Origin: a virus | IMG/VR virus record: IMGVR_UViG_3300031772_000034 | Span: 1-62,171 of that record | DNA length: 62,171 nucleotides | Reading direction: 5' to 3' (one strand) | Part shown: positions 14,277 through 22,618 of the stretch, piece by piece | How positions within the stretch are numbered: the first letter of the stretch is position 1 | Layout of the letters: every line of letters begins with the position of its first letter | The notes under the pieces: model-generated | Told to the model about the DNA's origin: nothing | Databases searched by the model: none | What the model saw: only the letters and a program-made list of their open reading frames with translations | Translations under genes and position numbers: made by a program

Positions 14277-14467
14277 ATGACCAGGAAGTGATTGCTTTTG
14301 GCTGTATCGCGAGGGCTTTGATCCTAAGCCTCGGGATGATGTCAGAGAACCTCCAACGGATTCAAAGGGGAGAATCGATTGCATATCCGTATGATGCTTT
14401 CGATAAAGTGATCGTCGCCGAAAGCGCTAGTTGGAATCAGGTAATGGAAAGAGTTCGGAGGGGCTAA
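14273..14467 (+). CDS. hypothetical protein, 64 aa
   Basis: Helical small protein with a hydrophobic N-terminal stretch (IAFGCIARALILSLGMM) that may be amphipathic rather than membrane-spanning. RBS AAGGAGG lies in the end of the previous gene. Not recognised. Confidence 0.55.
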   Translation: MNDQEVIAFGCIARALILSLGMMSENLQRIQRGESIAYPYDAFDKVIVAESASWNQVMERVRRG

Positions 14468-14468
14468 G

Positions 14469-14684
14469 ATGGATAGAATGGATTTCATTTTTGGGGTCTT
14501 GATCACGTTAATGGCATTATGTCTTGGGGTTACTACCTATTTCCATTATAAGGAACGGGAAGAAATCAGAACCTGCATCGTCGAAGGATGTCAGATAGAA
14601 GAGTATGACAGAGGCCTTTTTGGGGATGGCATAAAGTTTTGTCGATGCCCGAATGAAAAACCGTTTGAGTTAAAAGGATATTAA
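14469..14684 (+). CDS. single-pass membrane protein, 71 aa
   Basis: Hydrophobic helix at about residues 6-24 followed by a charged, four-cysteine domain. RBS GGAGGGG. Not recognised. Confidence 0.55.
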   Translation: MDRMDFIFGVLITLMALCLGVTTYFHYKEREEIRTCIVEGCQIEEYDRGLFGDGIKFCRCPNEKPFELKGY

Positions 14685-14694
14685 AGGAGGCCCA

Positions 14695-15012
14695 ATGGCA
14701 GACAAAAAGGAAAAATTTGTTACAAAAGATCAGCCGTACATAACGATCACCGTTCGAGCGCATCGAATGTGGCGCGAAGATGGAACGGGTGGTGTAATGA
14801 TGCTGACCGGTCCTGGAGGTGTGTCGTTTGAAGGCGCTGAAAGTAAAAAGGAGGTCGGACATATCCGGCCCGAAGTCGCGGGTAGGGCCCTAGAGATTTG
14901 TGATAATCGGCGGCCATACGATCATTCCTACTCACTCGATATGTCCGACCTCTGGGAAGCGTTTCAACATGCCTTGGATACTACTCCCGGGCAGGAGCTC
15001 AAGGAGGGGTAA
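14695..15012 (+). CDS. hypothetical protein, 105 aa
   Basis: Soluble protein not assigned to a family, with a Gly-rich centre (GTGGVMMLTGPGGVSF). RBS AAAGGAGG. Ends in TAATG coupling to the next gene. Confidence 0.6.
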   Translation: MADKKEKFVTKDQPYITITVRAHRMWREDGTGGVMMLTGPGGVSFEGAESKKEVGHIRPEVAGRALEICDNRRPYDHSYSLDMSDLWEAFQHALDTTPGQELKEG

Positions 15013-15485
15013 TGCCCAAAGACAGAAACTATGCGATCCGCCCAGACGCGCAGCCTTTCGATGAAATTCGGATTACCACGATTCCTCGATACAAGACATC
15101 TGGTATGTCCGGAGATGAGTGGAGGATCTCCGCGAAAGTTCAATTACTTCGAAAAGGTCGTGTTGTTCATGAAGACATCGGTTTAAGTAACATTAAAGCA
15201 GCCATTGACTTTCTTCCTTCAATATTCCATCGGGCTCACGATAACGCGAAAGGCTACTTTGCAGGAGAAGTAGGATTCTGCGACCAGGAGGGGTGTCGTA
15301 AGCCACCAACTATTTTCTATCAAATGAAGCATTCGTATTGTCAGGAAGGACATCGTACAGAATGTAGTAAATCTCTTGATGGGCATACTCCAATTCGAAA
15401 GTTCTGTGATGAACATAAAGAGAGAGGGGATTGTGGATTGGATGATGCCGATTCTAATTACGAGAAAATTGAAGTGGGGGAATAA
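15012..15485 (+). CDS. hypothetical protein with Cys/His cluster, 157 aa
   Basis: N-terminal 75 residues are beta-rich. Residues about 92-145 hold CDQEGC, HSYCQEGHRTEC and CDEHKERGDC, a dense cluster of Cys and His that probably binds zinc. No family recognised. RBS AAGGAGG. Confidence 0.6.
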   Translation: MPKDRNYAIRPDAQPFDEIRITTIPRYKTSGMSGDEWRISAKVQLLRKGRVVHEDIGLSNIKAAIDFLPSIFHRAHDNAKGYFAGEVGFCDQEGCRKPPTIFYQMKHSYCQEGHRTECSKSLDGHTPIRKFCDEHKERGDCGLDDADSNYEKIEVGE

Positions 15486-15486
15486 C

Positions 15487-15696
15487 ATGCAATTACGAAT
15501 CACAATTAAAAGTCTCTGTACAAAAACCTTTCCTAATAGTGCCGGCGAATTAATTCCCTCTGAAGAAGTGAAAATAGTTCTGGAAGGGAAAGCCAAAATT
15601 AAAGGTCCGATCGATAAAGTTCGGAAACTTCTTTTTCAAACAGAGCTCAATGCCAATACAGACGGCACTCGCCGCGTATGGATAGAGGAGGTGTGA
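15487..15696 (+). CDS. hypothetical protein, 69 aa
   Basis: Small beta-rich basic protein. Start 15487 immediately follows the previous stop; the RBS is weak (GGGG). ATGA overlap with the next gene. Confidence 0.5.
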   Translation: MQLRITIKSLCTKTFPNSAGELIPSEEVKIVLEGKAKIKGPIDKVRKLLFQTELNANTDGTRRVWIEEV

Positions 15697-16067
15697 TGAG
15701 AACGATAACAGTAAAAGAGTTTCACGCTGAATTACGGGCACAGGGGGTTCCGAAAGAACATCTCGCCCTAAAATGTCCTCTTTGTGGTACTATCCAAAGC
15801 GCGGCAGATTTGATCCGGGTTGGCGCAGGAAAGGATTTCGAAGAGGTGGAAGGGTATATTGGATTTTCGTGTATCGGTCGATGGACCAATGCGGGATCGT
15901 TCAAGGAAGAAAATCCCCCTGGAAAGGGTTGTGATTGGACGCTCGGGGGATTACTCCAGTTACATCAGTTGGAAGTAATAACGGAGGAGGGCGAAAAACA
16001 TCCAAGATTTGAGATATGCACGCCTGAGGAAGCCCAAGCGCACATGAATACGTCGAAGGAGGGATAA
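15696..16067 (+). CDS. VVA0879-family phage protein, 123 aa
   Basis: Matches a well-conserved uncharacterised phage family: FHAELRAQGVPKEHLALKCP, CGTIQSAADLI, GYIGFSCIGRWTNAG and GCDWTLGGLLQLHQLEVI are all present in order. Two or more conserved cysteines suggest a metal site. No function is established. Start 15696 follows AGGAGGTGTG and overlaps the previous stop. Confidence 0.8.
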   Translation: MRTITVKEFHAELRAQGVPKEHLALKCPLCGTIQSAADLIRVGAGKDFEEVEGYIGFSCIGRWTNAGSFKEENPPGKGCDWTLGGLLQLHQLEVITEEGEKHPRFEICTPEEAQAHMNTSKEG

Positions 16068-16204
16068 TGCTTACAACTTCGGAATTCTGGATTCAGGTCC
16101 GTTGTATAATGATACAATGCCTTGACTATCTTATGGGAGAGATTACTCGTGACACGCTCATTTTTAATCTTCGACTGATCTTAAAGAAAATGGAGGCCAA
16201 ATGA
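16067..16204 (+). CDS. small ORF, 45 aa
   Basis: Starts at TAATG overlapping the previous stop, with a strong AAGGAGGG site, and ends in ATGA overlapping the next start. The coupling on both sides is the main support. Mostly helical, with Ile, Leu and Met; not recognised. Confidence 0.55.
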   Translation: MLTTSEFWIQVRCIMIQCLDYLMGEITRDTLIFNLRLILKKMEAK

Positions 16205-16524
16205 AGCTCAGAGCCATCCCAGAAGGCCGAAAGGATATCTGGGTTCCGGAAAAGGAATCCCTTAAAGAGTTCATTAAGTCGAGGGGCCTGGAAGATATTC
16301 ATAATTTTGTGCAAACCGGTCCAGGTGGCGGGCTCCTTTTGGGGGCCGATCATGATGTTGAAAGCGTTCTTAATGATATCGATCACGCTGTTCGACTGGC
16401 TGTTTTTACCGATCCTAATGCGAATGCAGCTCATTCCCTCGCCTTAATTTTGGATTCTCCCCCGATGGGAGAGCATCTTGAAATGTACGATATTGGCGAA
16501 ATCACAATAGGAGATCTCGAATGA
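16201..16524 (+). CDS. hypothetical protein, 107 aa
   Basis: Soluble protein with TGPGGGLLLGADHD in the middle, otherwise unremarkable. RBS TGGAGG. ATGA overlap on both ends. Confidence 0.6.
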   Translation: MKLRAIPEGRKDIWVPEKESLKEFIKSRGLEDIHNFVQTGPGGGLLLGADHDVESVLNDIDHAVRLAVFTDPNANAAHSLALILDSPPMGEHLEMYDIGEITIGDLE

Positions 16525-16766
16525 CGACGTGTAATTATTGCCATCGGCTTTTTGATCCGCTCAAAAACCAACCTAGATTCAGGTCTCGGTTATTAAAGAT
16601 TCTCGAGCTGACGCCTGACGGCGGGAAGACTTGGCAATTTGGCGGTATAATGTGTCAACCGTGTCGAGATTATTTAATGGGACTCTGGCGATATGTAACA
16701 TCTAAAGGAGGCGGTAATGTCAACAAGGGAAAAGCTCCGCGAAGAGTTAAGCGTCGTTCTCAATAA
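16521..16766 (+). CDS. zinc-ribbon protein, 81 aa
   Basis: CNYC (4-7) and CQPC (about 45-48) bracket a 37-residue loop, as in small zinc ribbons; the C-terminus is strongly basic (KGKAPRRVKRR). Its last 50 bases overlap the next gene. Confidence 0.6.
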   Translation: MTTCNYCHRLFDPLKNQPRFRSRLLKILELTPDGGKTWQFGGIMCQPCRDYLMGLWRYVTSKGGGNVNKGKAPRRVKRRSQ

Positions 16767-17037
16767 ACACTGCACAGAGAATGGGAGTAATACGCCCGAC
16801 TTTCTCCTAGCGGAATTCCTACTCAAGTGCTTGGAAGCATTTGATGCGGCGGTCATAGCAAGGGACAAATGGTATGGGGTTAAGCTCCATCCCGTTTCAT
16901 CGAAAACCTATAAGCGCGGTCTTATCGAGGGAGTTACCAGGTTCGCGTGGTGGAAGGACGGAACGCAATATGTCGGGACCTGCGGAACTACGTTAAAAGA
17001 TGCGATCGAAGAAATCGAAAAGGAGGTCAAATGGTAG
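16717..17037 (+). CDS. hypothetical protein, 106 aa
   Basis: Helical N-terminus and a beta-like, Trp- and Tyr-rich C-terminal half. Start 16717 follows AAAGGAGG. Overlaps queE by 7 bases, so it is cotranscribed with it. Confidence 0.6.
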   Translation: MSTREKLREELSVVLNKHCTENGSNTPDFLLAEFLLKCLEAFDAAVIARDKWYGVKLHPVSSKTYKRGLIEGVTRFAWWKDGTQYVGTCGTTLKDAIEEIEKEVKW

Positions 17038-17729
17038 AAGAGAAGCAACTACGAATCAGCGAATACTTCACGACGATTCAAGGCGAAGGACCTCGTGCGG
17101 GCGTTCCTTCTAACTTCATTCGTCTTTGGGGGTGTAATTTAAAGTGCACCTTCTGCGATACCAAATTCTCGCGAGAGACGAACGAAGATGGAAGAGTTAA
17201 CTGGACATGGGAGCTAGCGAGCTGTATTATAGATTGCTTCCGCCATCCGTGTTTCCTTCGCAATGATTTTGTGATCACTGGCGGAGAACCATTTCTTCAG
17301 TGGACAGCATTAGCTGATCTGGTCCTCAAGATCCCGAAAGATCGCGTTTATATTGAAACGAACGGGACTCTCTTCCATTATTTAGCACAGAAGGCGTTCC
17401 CGCAATATGTTGCTCGACGACTACAACGAAAAATCATTCCTATCGTTAGCCCGAAGGGACCTCTTCCTGAGGTTAACCGATGGACTTGGTTTGAGGAAGT
17501 ATACCTGAAAATCGTCCTTCCTCAGAAGGGCGCAGAAACGCTCAAAAAGATGTCCAAGTATATCCAGCCATTCCTACAAAGCCAAATCCCGCATGAGAAT
17601 ATTTACATAATGCCGAAAGGCGTTACTCCGGATGAGGTCGCGAAGTCTGTGAGTAAGATCATGCCAATTATTATGGACTACAACCTGAAACTGTCCCCGC
17701 GGCATCAGATCTCATATTACTTTAAATAG
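17031..17729 (+). CDS. queE: QueE, 7-carboxy-7-deazaguanine synthase
   Basis: Radical-SAM enzyme that ring-contracts 6-carboxytetrahydropterin to CDG, the QueC substrate. The iron-sulfur motif CNLKCTFC is at residues 35-42 (CX3CX2C). FTTIQGEGPRAG (13-24) is the family signature, and FVITGGEPFLQW (about 83-94) the SAM-binding GGEP block. At 232 residues it has normal QueE length. Start 17031 follows AAAGGAGG. Confidence 0.92.
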   Translation: MVEEKQLRISEYFTTIQGEGPRAGVPSNFIRLWGCNLKCTFCDTKFSRETNEDGRVNWTWELASCIIDCFRHPCFLRNDFVITGGEPFLQWTALADLVLKIPKDRVYIETNGTLFHYLAQKAFPQYVARRLQRKIIPIVSPKGPLPEVNRWTWFEEVYLKIVLPQKGAETLKKMSKYIQPFLQSQIPHENIYIMPKGVTPDEVAKSVSKIMPIIMDYNLKLSPRHQISYYFK

Positions 17730-17737
17730 GAGGTCTA

Positions 17738-18076
17738 ATGGCTGAACATATTCCACCGCTTGACCTTTACGGAAAGTGCGCTGAAGTAACTCAGCAGATG
17801 GCAGCTGCTAATCCAAGTCTTCGACGTGTACGAGGACATTATTATTGCCCAATTTGGGGAGAGCGGGCGCATTGGTGGTTGGTTGATCGAGACGGAAAAA
17901 TCATCGATCCAACTGCTGCGCAGTTCCCATCGAAGGGGAATGGGACTTATGTCGAATGGCAGGAGGGAGAAAAGGAACCGTCGGGTAAGTGCTACAACTG
18001 TGGGGACTACTGTTATGATGGTAAAGTATTCTGTCCTGAATGCATTGCAAATCATCAGGATCATTTTGACTTTTAA
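17738..18076 (+). CDS. phage protein with C-terminal zinc ribbon, 112 aa
   Basis: The first 75 residues (RRVRGHYYCP, HWWLVD-DGKIIDPTAAQFP) resemble a widespread phage small-protein family; the C-terminus has CYNCGDYCYDGKVFCPEC, a compact zinc ribbon. No function established. RBS AGGAGG. Confidence 0.65.
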   Translation: MAEHIPPLDLYGKCAEVTQQMAAANPSLRRVRGHYYCPIWGERAHWWLVDRDGKIIDPTAAQFPSKGNGTYVEWQEGEKEPSGKCYNCGDYCYDGKVFCPECIANHQDHFDF

Positions 18077-18090
18077 GGGGGGAGGTGCCA

Positions 18091-18171
18091 ATGGATAAAT
18101 TTTTACATATTTTAATTGGGATTGCGATAGGATTGCTTTTATCGCTTCTCATACATTTTAAAGGTGGTTAA
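18091..18171 (+). CDS. tiny membrane peptide, 26 aa
   Basis: MDKFLHILIGIAIGLLLSLL and a short basic tail: almost entirely one membrane helix. A strong GGAGG site spaced 6-7 bases from the ATG supports translation. Function unknown. Confidence 0.5.
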   Translation: MDKFLHILIGIAIGLLLSLLIHFKGG

Positions 18172-18182
18172 AGTCGTTGATC

Positions 18183-18212
18183 TTGACACAAATAGAGCGC
18201 TTGCTTGATAAT
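18183..18212 (+). promoter_or_regulatory. family promoter upstream of 18233
   Basis: TTGACA 18183-18188, 18-bp spacer beginning CAAATAGAG, GATAAT 18207-18212, then an AGGAGG leader. Less conserved in the spacer than most members. Confidence 0.75.
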
Positions 18213-18232
18213 TATATTTAGGAGGAAATAGA

Positions 18233-18391
18233 GTGTCGAAGATACCGATATTCGTAACTGGACTGAAGATGCATTTGCGCCATCGATGGGGGTTCTTCCT
18301 TATCGGATGTAAGTTGATTTGGTGTTCGATCACTGGAAGGTTGAATTATACTGACGTTTTACAGGAGTTACTATACGTTCCTTGGAGGTAA
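18233..18391 (+). CDS. small protein with GTG start, 52 aa
   Basis: GTG at 18233 preceded by TTAGGAGG within the leader of the promoter at 18183. The sequence is basic with a hydrophobic centre (WGFFLIGCKLIWCSI) that may be membrane-active. Not recognised. Confidence 0.5.
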   Translation: MSKIPIFVTGLKMHLRHRWGFFLIGCKLIWCSITGRLNYTDVLQELLYVPWR

Positions 18392-18392
18392 A

Positions 18393-18593
18393 ATGGATTG
18401 CCCAAGATGTAAAGCAACAGGTTGGAAAGCCAAATGGCAACGGCTCGGTAACGATCTCGTAAGGTGTCCGAAATGCAAGGTGGTGTTTAACGAAGATACC
18501 CACGTAATAGTTGAACAAACAAAGGAGGCCCCAGATGTCAGAAAAGAAGACGATCACGGGAAAGGACGTAGCGGAGTGGGAGGAGCTCTTTAA
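18393..18593 (+). CDS. zinc-ribbon protein, 66 aa
   Basis: CPRC (3-6) and CPKC (about 25-28) frame a short basic ribbon; the C-terminus is charged. RBS TTGGAGG. The final 59 bases overlap the next gene in another frame. Confidence 0.55.
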   Translation: MDCPRCKATGWKAKWQRLGNDLVRCPKCKVVFNEDTHVIVEQTKEAPDVRKEDDHGKGRSGVGGAL

Positions 18594-19161
18594 GCAGGGC
18601 TGGAGTTATTCCCAGATTGCGCGGAAGTATGATCGCGTTCCACAGGTGGTAAGGCACCACTTGATGAAACGGGGTCATAAAGCGCACGAGGAAAAAACCT
18701 CCGTCGTTCCGGACGAAGAGTCGAAATGGATCACAAGATTCCTCGCGGGAGAAGATCCTGAGAATCTCGCTCCGCAAAGAACATCCCTTACAGTCTATCG
18801 GCATCTCGCATTTCGACTTCGTGATATGGTTCAGGGCAATAAAGGAGCCCCTGCTCCTGTAGCGCCGAAGAAGGAAGTCCCAGAACCGCCCAAAGAAGTG
18901 ACGATGTTTACCAAGATATATCGTGCGTCAAAGAAGCTTTGTGATGAGCTTAGATGGATTTACACAACTCTTCCTGAGGCACCTGATTTTATTCCTGTTA
19001 CTGAAATCTCCGATCGGTTAAAGGATCTCGAGCGGGAGATCGAATTGAACGCGATCGCGCTTGGCCTTCCGTTTAAATCTGCCCTTCGAGAAGGATGCGT
19101 CGCCGCAGCGTATGAGCAGGCGTTCGACATCCAGCAGCAGCACGAAGAACACGATGTATAG
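18535..19161 (+). CDS. HTH DNA-binding protein, 208 aa (paralogue of 23985)
   Basis: Residues about 12-48 form a helix-turn-helix (EELFKQGWSYSQIARKYDRV, then RHHLMKRG) like transposase or resolvase-type HTHs. A second module, WITRFLAGEDPENLA (about 62-76), recurs in the 100-aa protein at 23985 (WTNAFLAGENPVEKA), so the two are paralogues. A Pro/Ala linker (GAPAPVAPKKEVPEPP) leads to a helical C-terminal domain absent from the shorter copy. It is a candidate regulator of the phage promoter family (inference). Start 18535 follows AAAGGAGG. Confidence 0.65.
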   Translation: MSEKKTITGKDVAEWEELFKQGWSYSQIARKYDRVPQVVRHHLMKRGHKAHEEKTSVVPDEESKWITRFLAGEDPENLAPQRTSLTVYRHLAFRLRDMVQGNKGAPAPVAPKKEVPEPPKEVTMFTKIYRASKKLCDELRWIYTTLPEAPDFIPVTEISDRLKDLEREIELNAIALGLPFKSALREGCVAAAYEQAFDIQQQHEEHDV

Positions 19162-19253
19162 GCAGCCGATTTTGGCGATTGATTAGGGAAGATTAAAAGT
19201 AAAGACCAACGGGCGTGACTCTTACATTTTCGTAAATTAAAATAGGAGGTAAG

Positions 19254-19679
19254 ATGGCAACAATAATTTCAAGTGTATTTTCGATTTCTTCTGCACACCG
19301 GCTGCTCCATCACGAAGGGCTTTGCCACAATCTTCACGGACATAATTGGGAGGTCCGCGTCGACATTTACGGCGACCCGGATCGTGATACTGGTATGGTG
19401 ATCGACTTTCATCTCTTAAAAGAGGTAGTGAAGAATTACCTTCGCCCGTTCGATCATACTACGATCCTGAACACTGCAGATGAGGATACCATCCGAATGC
19501 TTCAGGTGGCCGGCTTTCCATTTATTATCGTCCATGGAGAGCCGACATGTGAAAATTTGGCAAAGCAGTTTTTCTGGGAGCTCCGCGATTTGATTAAAGC
19601 CGCTAATCCACTCGTTGATATCAAGCGAATTACCATCGAAGAGACCAAAGGGAATTTCGCAGTCTACGAGCGACCTTAA
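19254..19679 (+). CDS. queD: QueD, 6-carboxy-5,6,7,8-tetrahydropterin synthase
   Basis: Converts dihydroneopterin triphosphate to 6-carboxytetrahydropterin, the QueE substrate. Zinc ligands H15, H28 and H30 (SSAHRL, CHNLHGHN), catalytic C24, DFHLLK at 51-56, DHTTILN at 67-73, PTCENLA at 97-103 and the IEETKGN end block are all present. Length of 141 is normal. RBS TAGGAGG; stop overlaps the next start. Confidence 0.92.
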   Translation: MATIISSVFSISSAHRLLHHEGLCHNLHGHNWEVRVDIYGDPDRDTGMVIDFHLLKEVVKNYLRPFDHTTILNTADEDTIRMLQVAGFPFIIVHGEPTCENLAKQFFWELRDLIKAANPLVDIKRITIEETKGNFAVYERP

Positions 19680-20677
19680 TGTTTAAAATCATCCATACAG
19701 CTGATATCCATTTAGGGCGTAGGGCGTTTAACTATACCTATAATGGCCTAAATGCTCGAGAGTTCGAGATCTATCTTGGATGGTGGTTCTTCCTTCAACG
19801 AGTTCGAGAAATCAATCCCGCCCTTCTCATTATTGCTGGAGACCTATATGATGGAAAGTTTCCTCCCGTAGCCGCTATTTTAGCATCCCTGTGGTTAGGG
19901 GATCTTGATATTCCCGTTTTAATTGTCGAAGGCAACCACGATCAGACCAACGCAACGTCTCCGTCACCATTAAACATTCTTCGGATCTTTCCAAACGTCC
20001 ACGTCTTTTCTGATCCTGGATATTATATCATGCCGAATGGTGGATTAAAGATTTTCCTCGCTCCTCCTGATACTGAGGAGTATAAGCCGGCGGATATACT
20101 TGTTGCGCATGATAAGTTCATCGGACCAAAAGAGTATCATTACGCTCATCCGAGAACGCTCCAACCAGAGAATTATAAGTATGTTGCATTAGGAGATCTG
20201 CATCGATATTGTGAAATCGCTTATAACGCGATTTATCCCGGCCCCTTAGATACGTTTGCACATGCGAGCGAGAAGGAAACCTATTCAGAAGCGAGGGGCT
20301 TTATGGAGGTTGATGTTGATACACATCCTAAACCAATCGTAAAGAAGTTCCATGAGATGTATCCTCGTGCCTATCGAACATTTGAAATCACCAAATTAGA
20401 GGATATTGAGGCAATCCTTCCATTAGCCCTCCATGCAGTATGTAGAATATTCGTCGAAGGTGATCTTGATGTTTCAAAGTATTTTAAAGATATCGCATGG
20501 CATGTCCAAACTTTCCGGCGACGCTCTCCGGGCTCGACTGTAAAGCCATCGGAAGCACCGCAGAGTAAAACGCTTCAAGATTCATTAGTTGAGTATTGTC
20601 ATAAAATGGGGACGTCAGAGGATATAATGAAAGAGGCGGTTAAAACACTGAAAGAGATCAATGATAAGAGAAGTTAG
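19679..20677 (+). CDS. SbcD/Mre11-like nuclease subunit
   Basis: Calcineurin-like metallophosphoesterase that partners an SbcC/Rad50 ATPase (T4 gp47 role) in processing double-strand ends for recombination-dependent replication. Metal motifs: TADIHLG (7-13), IIAGDLYD (about 51-58), VEGNHDQ (about 82-88), VAHDKF and LGDLHRY. At 332 residues it is typical. It overlaps the partner gene by 17 bases. Confidence 0.88.
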   Translation: MFKIIHTADIHLGRRAFNYTYNGLNAREFEIYLGWWFFLQRVREINPALLIIAGDLYDGKFPPVAAILASLWLGDLDIPVLIVEGNHDQTNATSPSPLNILRIFPNVHVFSDPGYYIMPNGGLKIFLAPPDTEEYKPADILVAHDKFIGPKEYHYAHPRTLQPENYKYVALGDLHRYCEIAYNAIYPGPLDTFAHASEKETYSEARGFMEVDVDTHPKPIVKKFHEMYPRAYRTFEITKLEDIEAILPLALHAVCRIFVEGDLDVSKYFKDIAWHVQTFRRRSPGSTVKPSEAPQSKTLQDSLVEYCHKMGTSEDIMKEAVKTLKEINDKRS

Positions 20678-22139
20678 GATAAATAATCTTCGATCGATTT
20701 CCCATCTTTATTGGGAATTCCCAGAAGGCCTGATCTTGATTAAAGGATTAAACGGCGCTGGGAAGTCTACTTTTGTTGAGGCAATCCTATATGCATTATT
20801 TGGCCCCGATGCGTTAAGAACTCCAAAGACGTTCGCATCCACTGGAAATGCGGAGGTGACCGTATCGGGTAAGTTCCATACCCCATTTGAGGTGCTCCGA
20901 ACCTTTGGCGGGGTAACTTCATTAAAAACAACCGTCACAATCTCAAGCACAAAAGAAATTAACGCTTGGTTCCGCCGCCTTGTCGATCTTAAAACGTTTT
21001 GTCAGACATACGTGTCCCAGCAAACAGAGATTAATAACATCGCAAGAGCTCGACCTTATGAGAGGAAGAAGATCCTTTCCGAACTCTTAGGATTCGGATT
21101 AATCGAAGATTGTGTATCGGCTGTAAAGGTACCGAAAATAGTCGGCGCTGACGGTGTTTCGACTCTTCCCGAAAAACGGGCTACCTTAGAAGAGATCGAA
21201 AAGCTTACCCAAGGTATTACGATTCAAGAGGTTATGCGAGTACAATCCCTTTGGCAGGAACTCGAGCAAATCATCACAGCTGAGAAGCAGCGCATCACTG
21301 TCGCGGATTTAGAGCAGAATCTTCCGGATGCAAGAGAAAATCTATCCAAGCTACAATATAGAAAATCGCTTCTCGAGACCGCGCTCCAGCGAAAAGGTCA
21401 ACCAGCGAAAGATGAAATCATTTCTTGTCCATTATGTGGTCACGATGTAACCGAGCACACTCGAATGCAGTGGCAGAGAGAACTCGTTGATAATCTTAAT
21501 CCTACGATCACCGAGCTTCTTCAAATAGTGCGAACGGCCGAATCTGCTGTTTCCGCAATTCCTCGAGGCCTTCGAAAGGAAGAGTCCGTTCGAAGCGATA
21601 TTCAGAAGTATGGTGATATCCCTCCGACTGAGACAGCTGAGGCGTTATCATTACTAAGTCGACTAAAGGCAGAGGTCTCGATGTTAGAGCGACTTCAAAA
21701 GGAGGTCGAGACTTCTATGAAGTTAGAGAAGGTAAAGAGCCTCTTTGTTGGGTTTCGAGATTGGATGATCTCGCATAATCTCCAGCTGCTTTCTGAAATG
21801 GTTTCGTATTATCTATCCTCGTATACAAAGTGGTCTCAATTCATTATAAACGAGGATTACTCCATTTATGTTAACGATCGTCCAATTGAAACATATTCTG
21901 AAGGCGAGAAGAACATTTGCTGCACTGTATTCCGTTTTGCGATCACGAAACTTTTATCTGAACAATTCTTTGGTTTCACCCCGTTCCTTATTTTAGATTC
22001 AAGTTTCGATGCGGTTGATGAACCGAATTTCAGGAACGCGATTTCGCTGGCCCATATGTGCGCCGGAGAGTTTAGTCAGATCATTGTTACAACCCATCAT
22101 GATATTGAGGTACCAGAAGCTGCGGTATTTGTACTATGA
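20661..22139 (+). CDS. SbcC/Rad50-like ATPase
   Basis: ABC-type ATPase partner of the preceding nuclease (T4 gp46-like). Walker A GLNGAGKST at 29-37, zinc hook CPLC at 256-259, ABC signature YSEGEKN near 412, Walker B FLILDSSFDA near 441, and the H-loop TTHHD at the end. At 492 residues it is short for SbcC, so the coiled-coil arms are reduced, as in other phage versions. Confidence 0.88.
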   Translation: MIREVRINNLRSISHLYWEFPEGLILIKGLNGAGKSTFVEAILYALFGPDALRTPKTFASTGNAEVTVSGKFHTPFEVLRTFGGVTSLKTTVTISSTKEINAWFRRLVDLKTFCQTYVSQQTEINNIARARPYERKKILSELLGFGLIEDCVSAVKVPKIVGADGVSTLPEKRATLEEIEKLTQGITIQEVMRVQSLWQELEQIITAEKQRITVADLEQNLPDARENLSKLQYRKSLLETALQRKGQPAKDEIISCPLCGHDVTEHTRMQWQRELVDNLNPTITELLQIVRTAESAVSAIPRGLRKEESVRSDIQKYGDIPPTETAEALSLLSRLKAEVSMLERLQKEVETSMKLEKVKSLFVGFRDWMISHNLQLLSEMVSYYLSSYTKWSQFIINEDYSIYVNDRPIETYSEGEKNICCTVFRFAITKLLSEQFFGFTPFLILDSSFDAVDEPNFRNAISLAHMCAGEFSQIIVTTHHDIEVPEAAVFVL

Positions 22140-22342
22140 AAAAAGGGCTCTTAATTATAGCGTGCCTCTTTTTGTTTTCTTGTGGGGAAACTTGTGAGGA
22201 CCATTGTAAATCTCAATGGAAGAATTGCGCGAACAATTGTGGTGAGAATACTTTATGTCATCAAAATTGTTCGGATCTCGAAAGCCAGTGTACTTGGTGC
22301 TGTGATGATTGGAGCGGGATGTGTGATGAAAACAGTTTATAA
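22136..22342 (+). CDS. Cys-rich small lipoprotein, 68 aa
   Basis: The N-terminus MKKGLLIIACLFLFSC is a lipoprotein signal peptide with lipobox-like LFSC (C16). The mature part has 11 further cysteines in about 52 residues (CEDHCKSQWKNC, CHQNC, CTWCC). It would be anchored in the periplasm or cell surface and stabilised by disulfides. Candidates are superinfection exclusion or an envelope-active moron product (inference). ATGA overlap with SbcC. Confidence 0.6.
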   Translation: MKKGLLIIACLFLFSCGETCEDHCKSQWKNCANNCGENTLCHQNCSDLESQCTWCCDDWSGMCDENSL

Positions 22343-22451
22343 CGCAGTGGTTCAAGGTTTAGAGGCGGATCGAATTGTCTTTATGCTGATCATGTCGTTC
22401 GAATTCGCCCGGTTTCTTGAACTTCTGATTTTAGGATTGGAGGTCAAATGA
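22326..22451 (+). CDS. possible small membrane protein, 41 aa
   Basis: Frame open from ATG 22326, 12 bases after a GGAG, ending in ATGA overlap with the next gene. Hydrophobic C-terminal half (FARFLELLILGL). A longer frame from 22182 lies in the shadow of the lipoprotein gene and is rejected. Confidence 0.35.
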   Translation: MKTVYNAVVQGLEADRIVFMLIMSFEFARFLELLILGLEVK

Positions 22452-22618
22452 CTTGCAAGGATTTCTTGACCTTTAATATTTATATCCTCCTCGCGAACAT
22501 CCTAATTTTAGGGGTGTCGATTAAAATTTATACTGAGTACGTTAAGGATAAATTATCCTCAAGAAGGAAGAATGAAGACCCGAAGGAACCGCCCAAAGCA
22601 TCGGATGCCAAAACCTAA
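22448..22618 (+). CDS. small single-pass membrane protein, 56 aa
   Basis: Membrane helix at about residues 7-27 (LTFNIYILLANILILGVSI) and a charged C-terminal tail (RRKNEDPKEPPK). RBS TTGGAGG spaced 5 bases. It overlaps the next gene by 47 bases. Role unknown. Confidence 0.5.
   Translation: MTCKDFLTFNIYILLANILILGVSIKIYTEYVKDKLSSRRKNEDPKEPPKASDAKT

Noticed and set aside
16102-16107. TATAAT-like sequence inside the 45-aa ORF
   Set aside because: Lies inside a gene coupled on both sides, with no -35 at the right distance.
22182-22451. + strand ORF of 89 aa over the lipoprotein gene
   Set aside because: The first two-thirds shadow the Cys-rich lipoprotein gene; only the last 41 codons, from 22326, have independent support.
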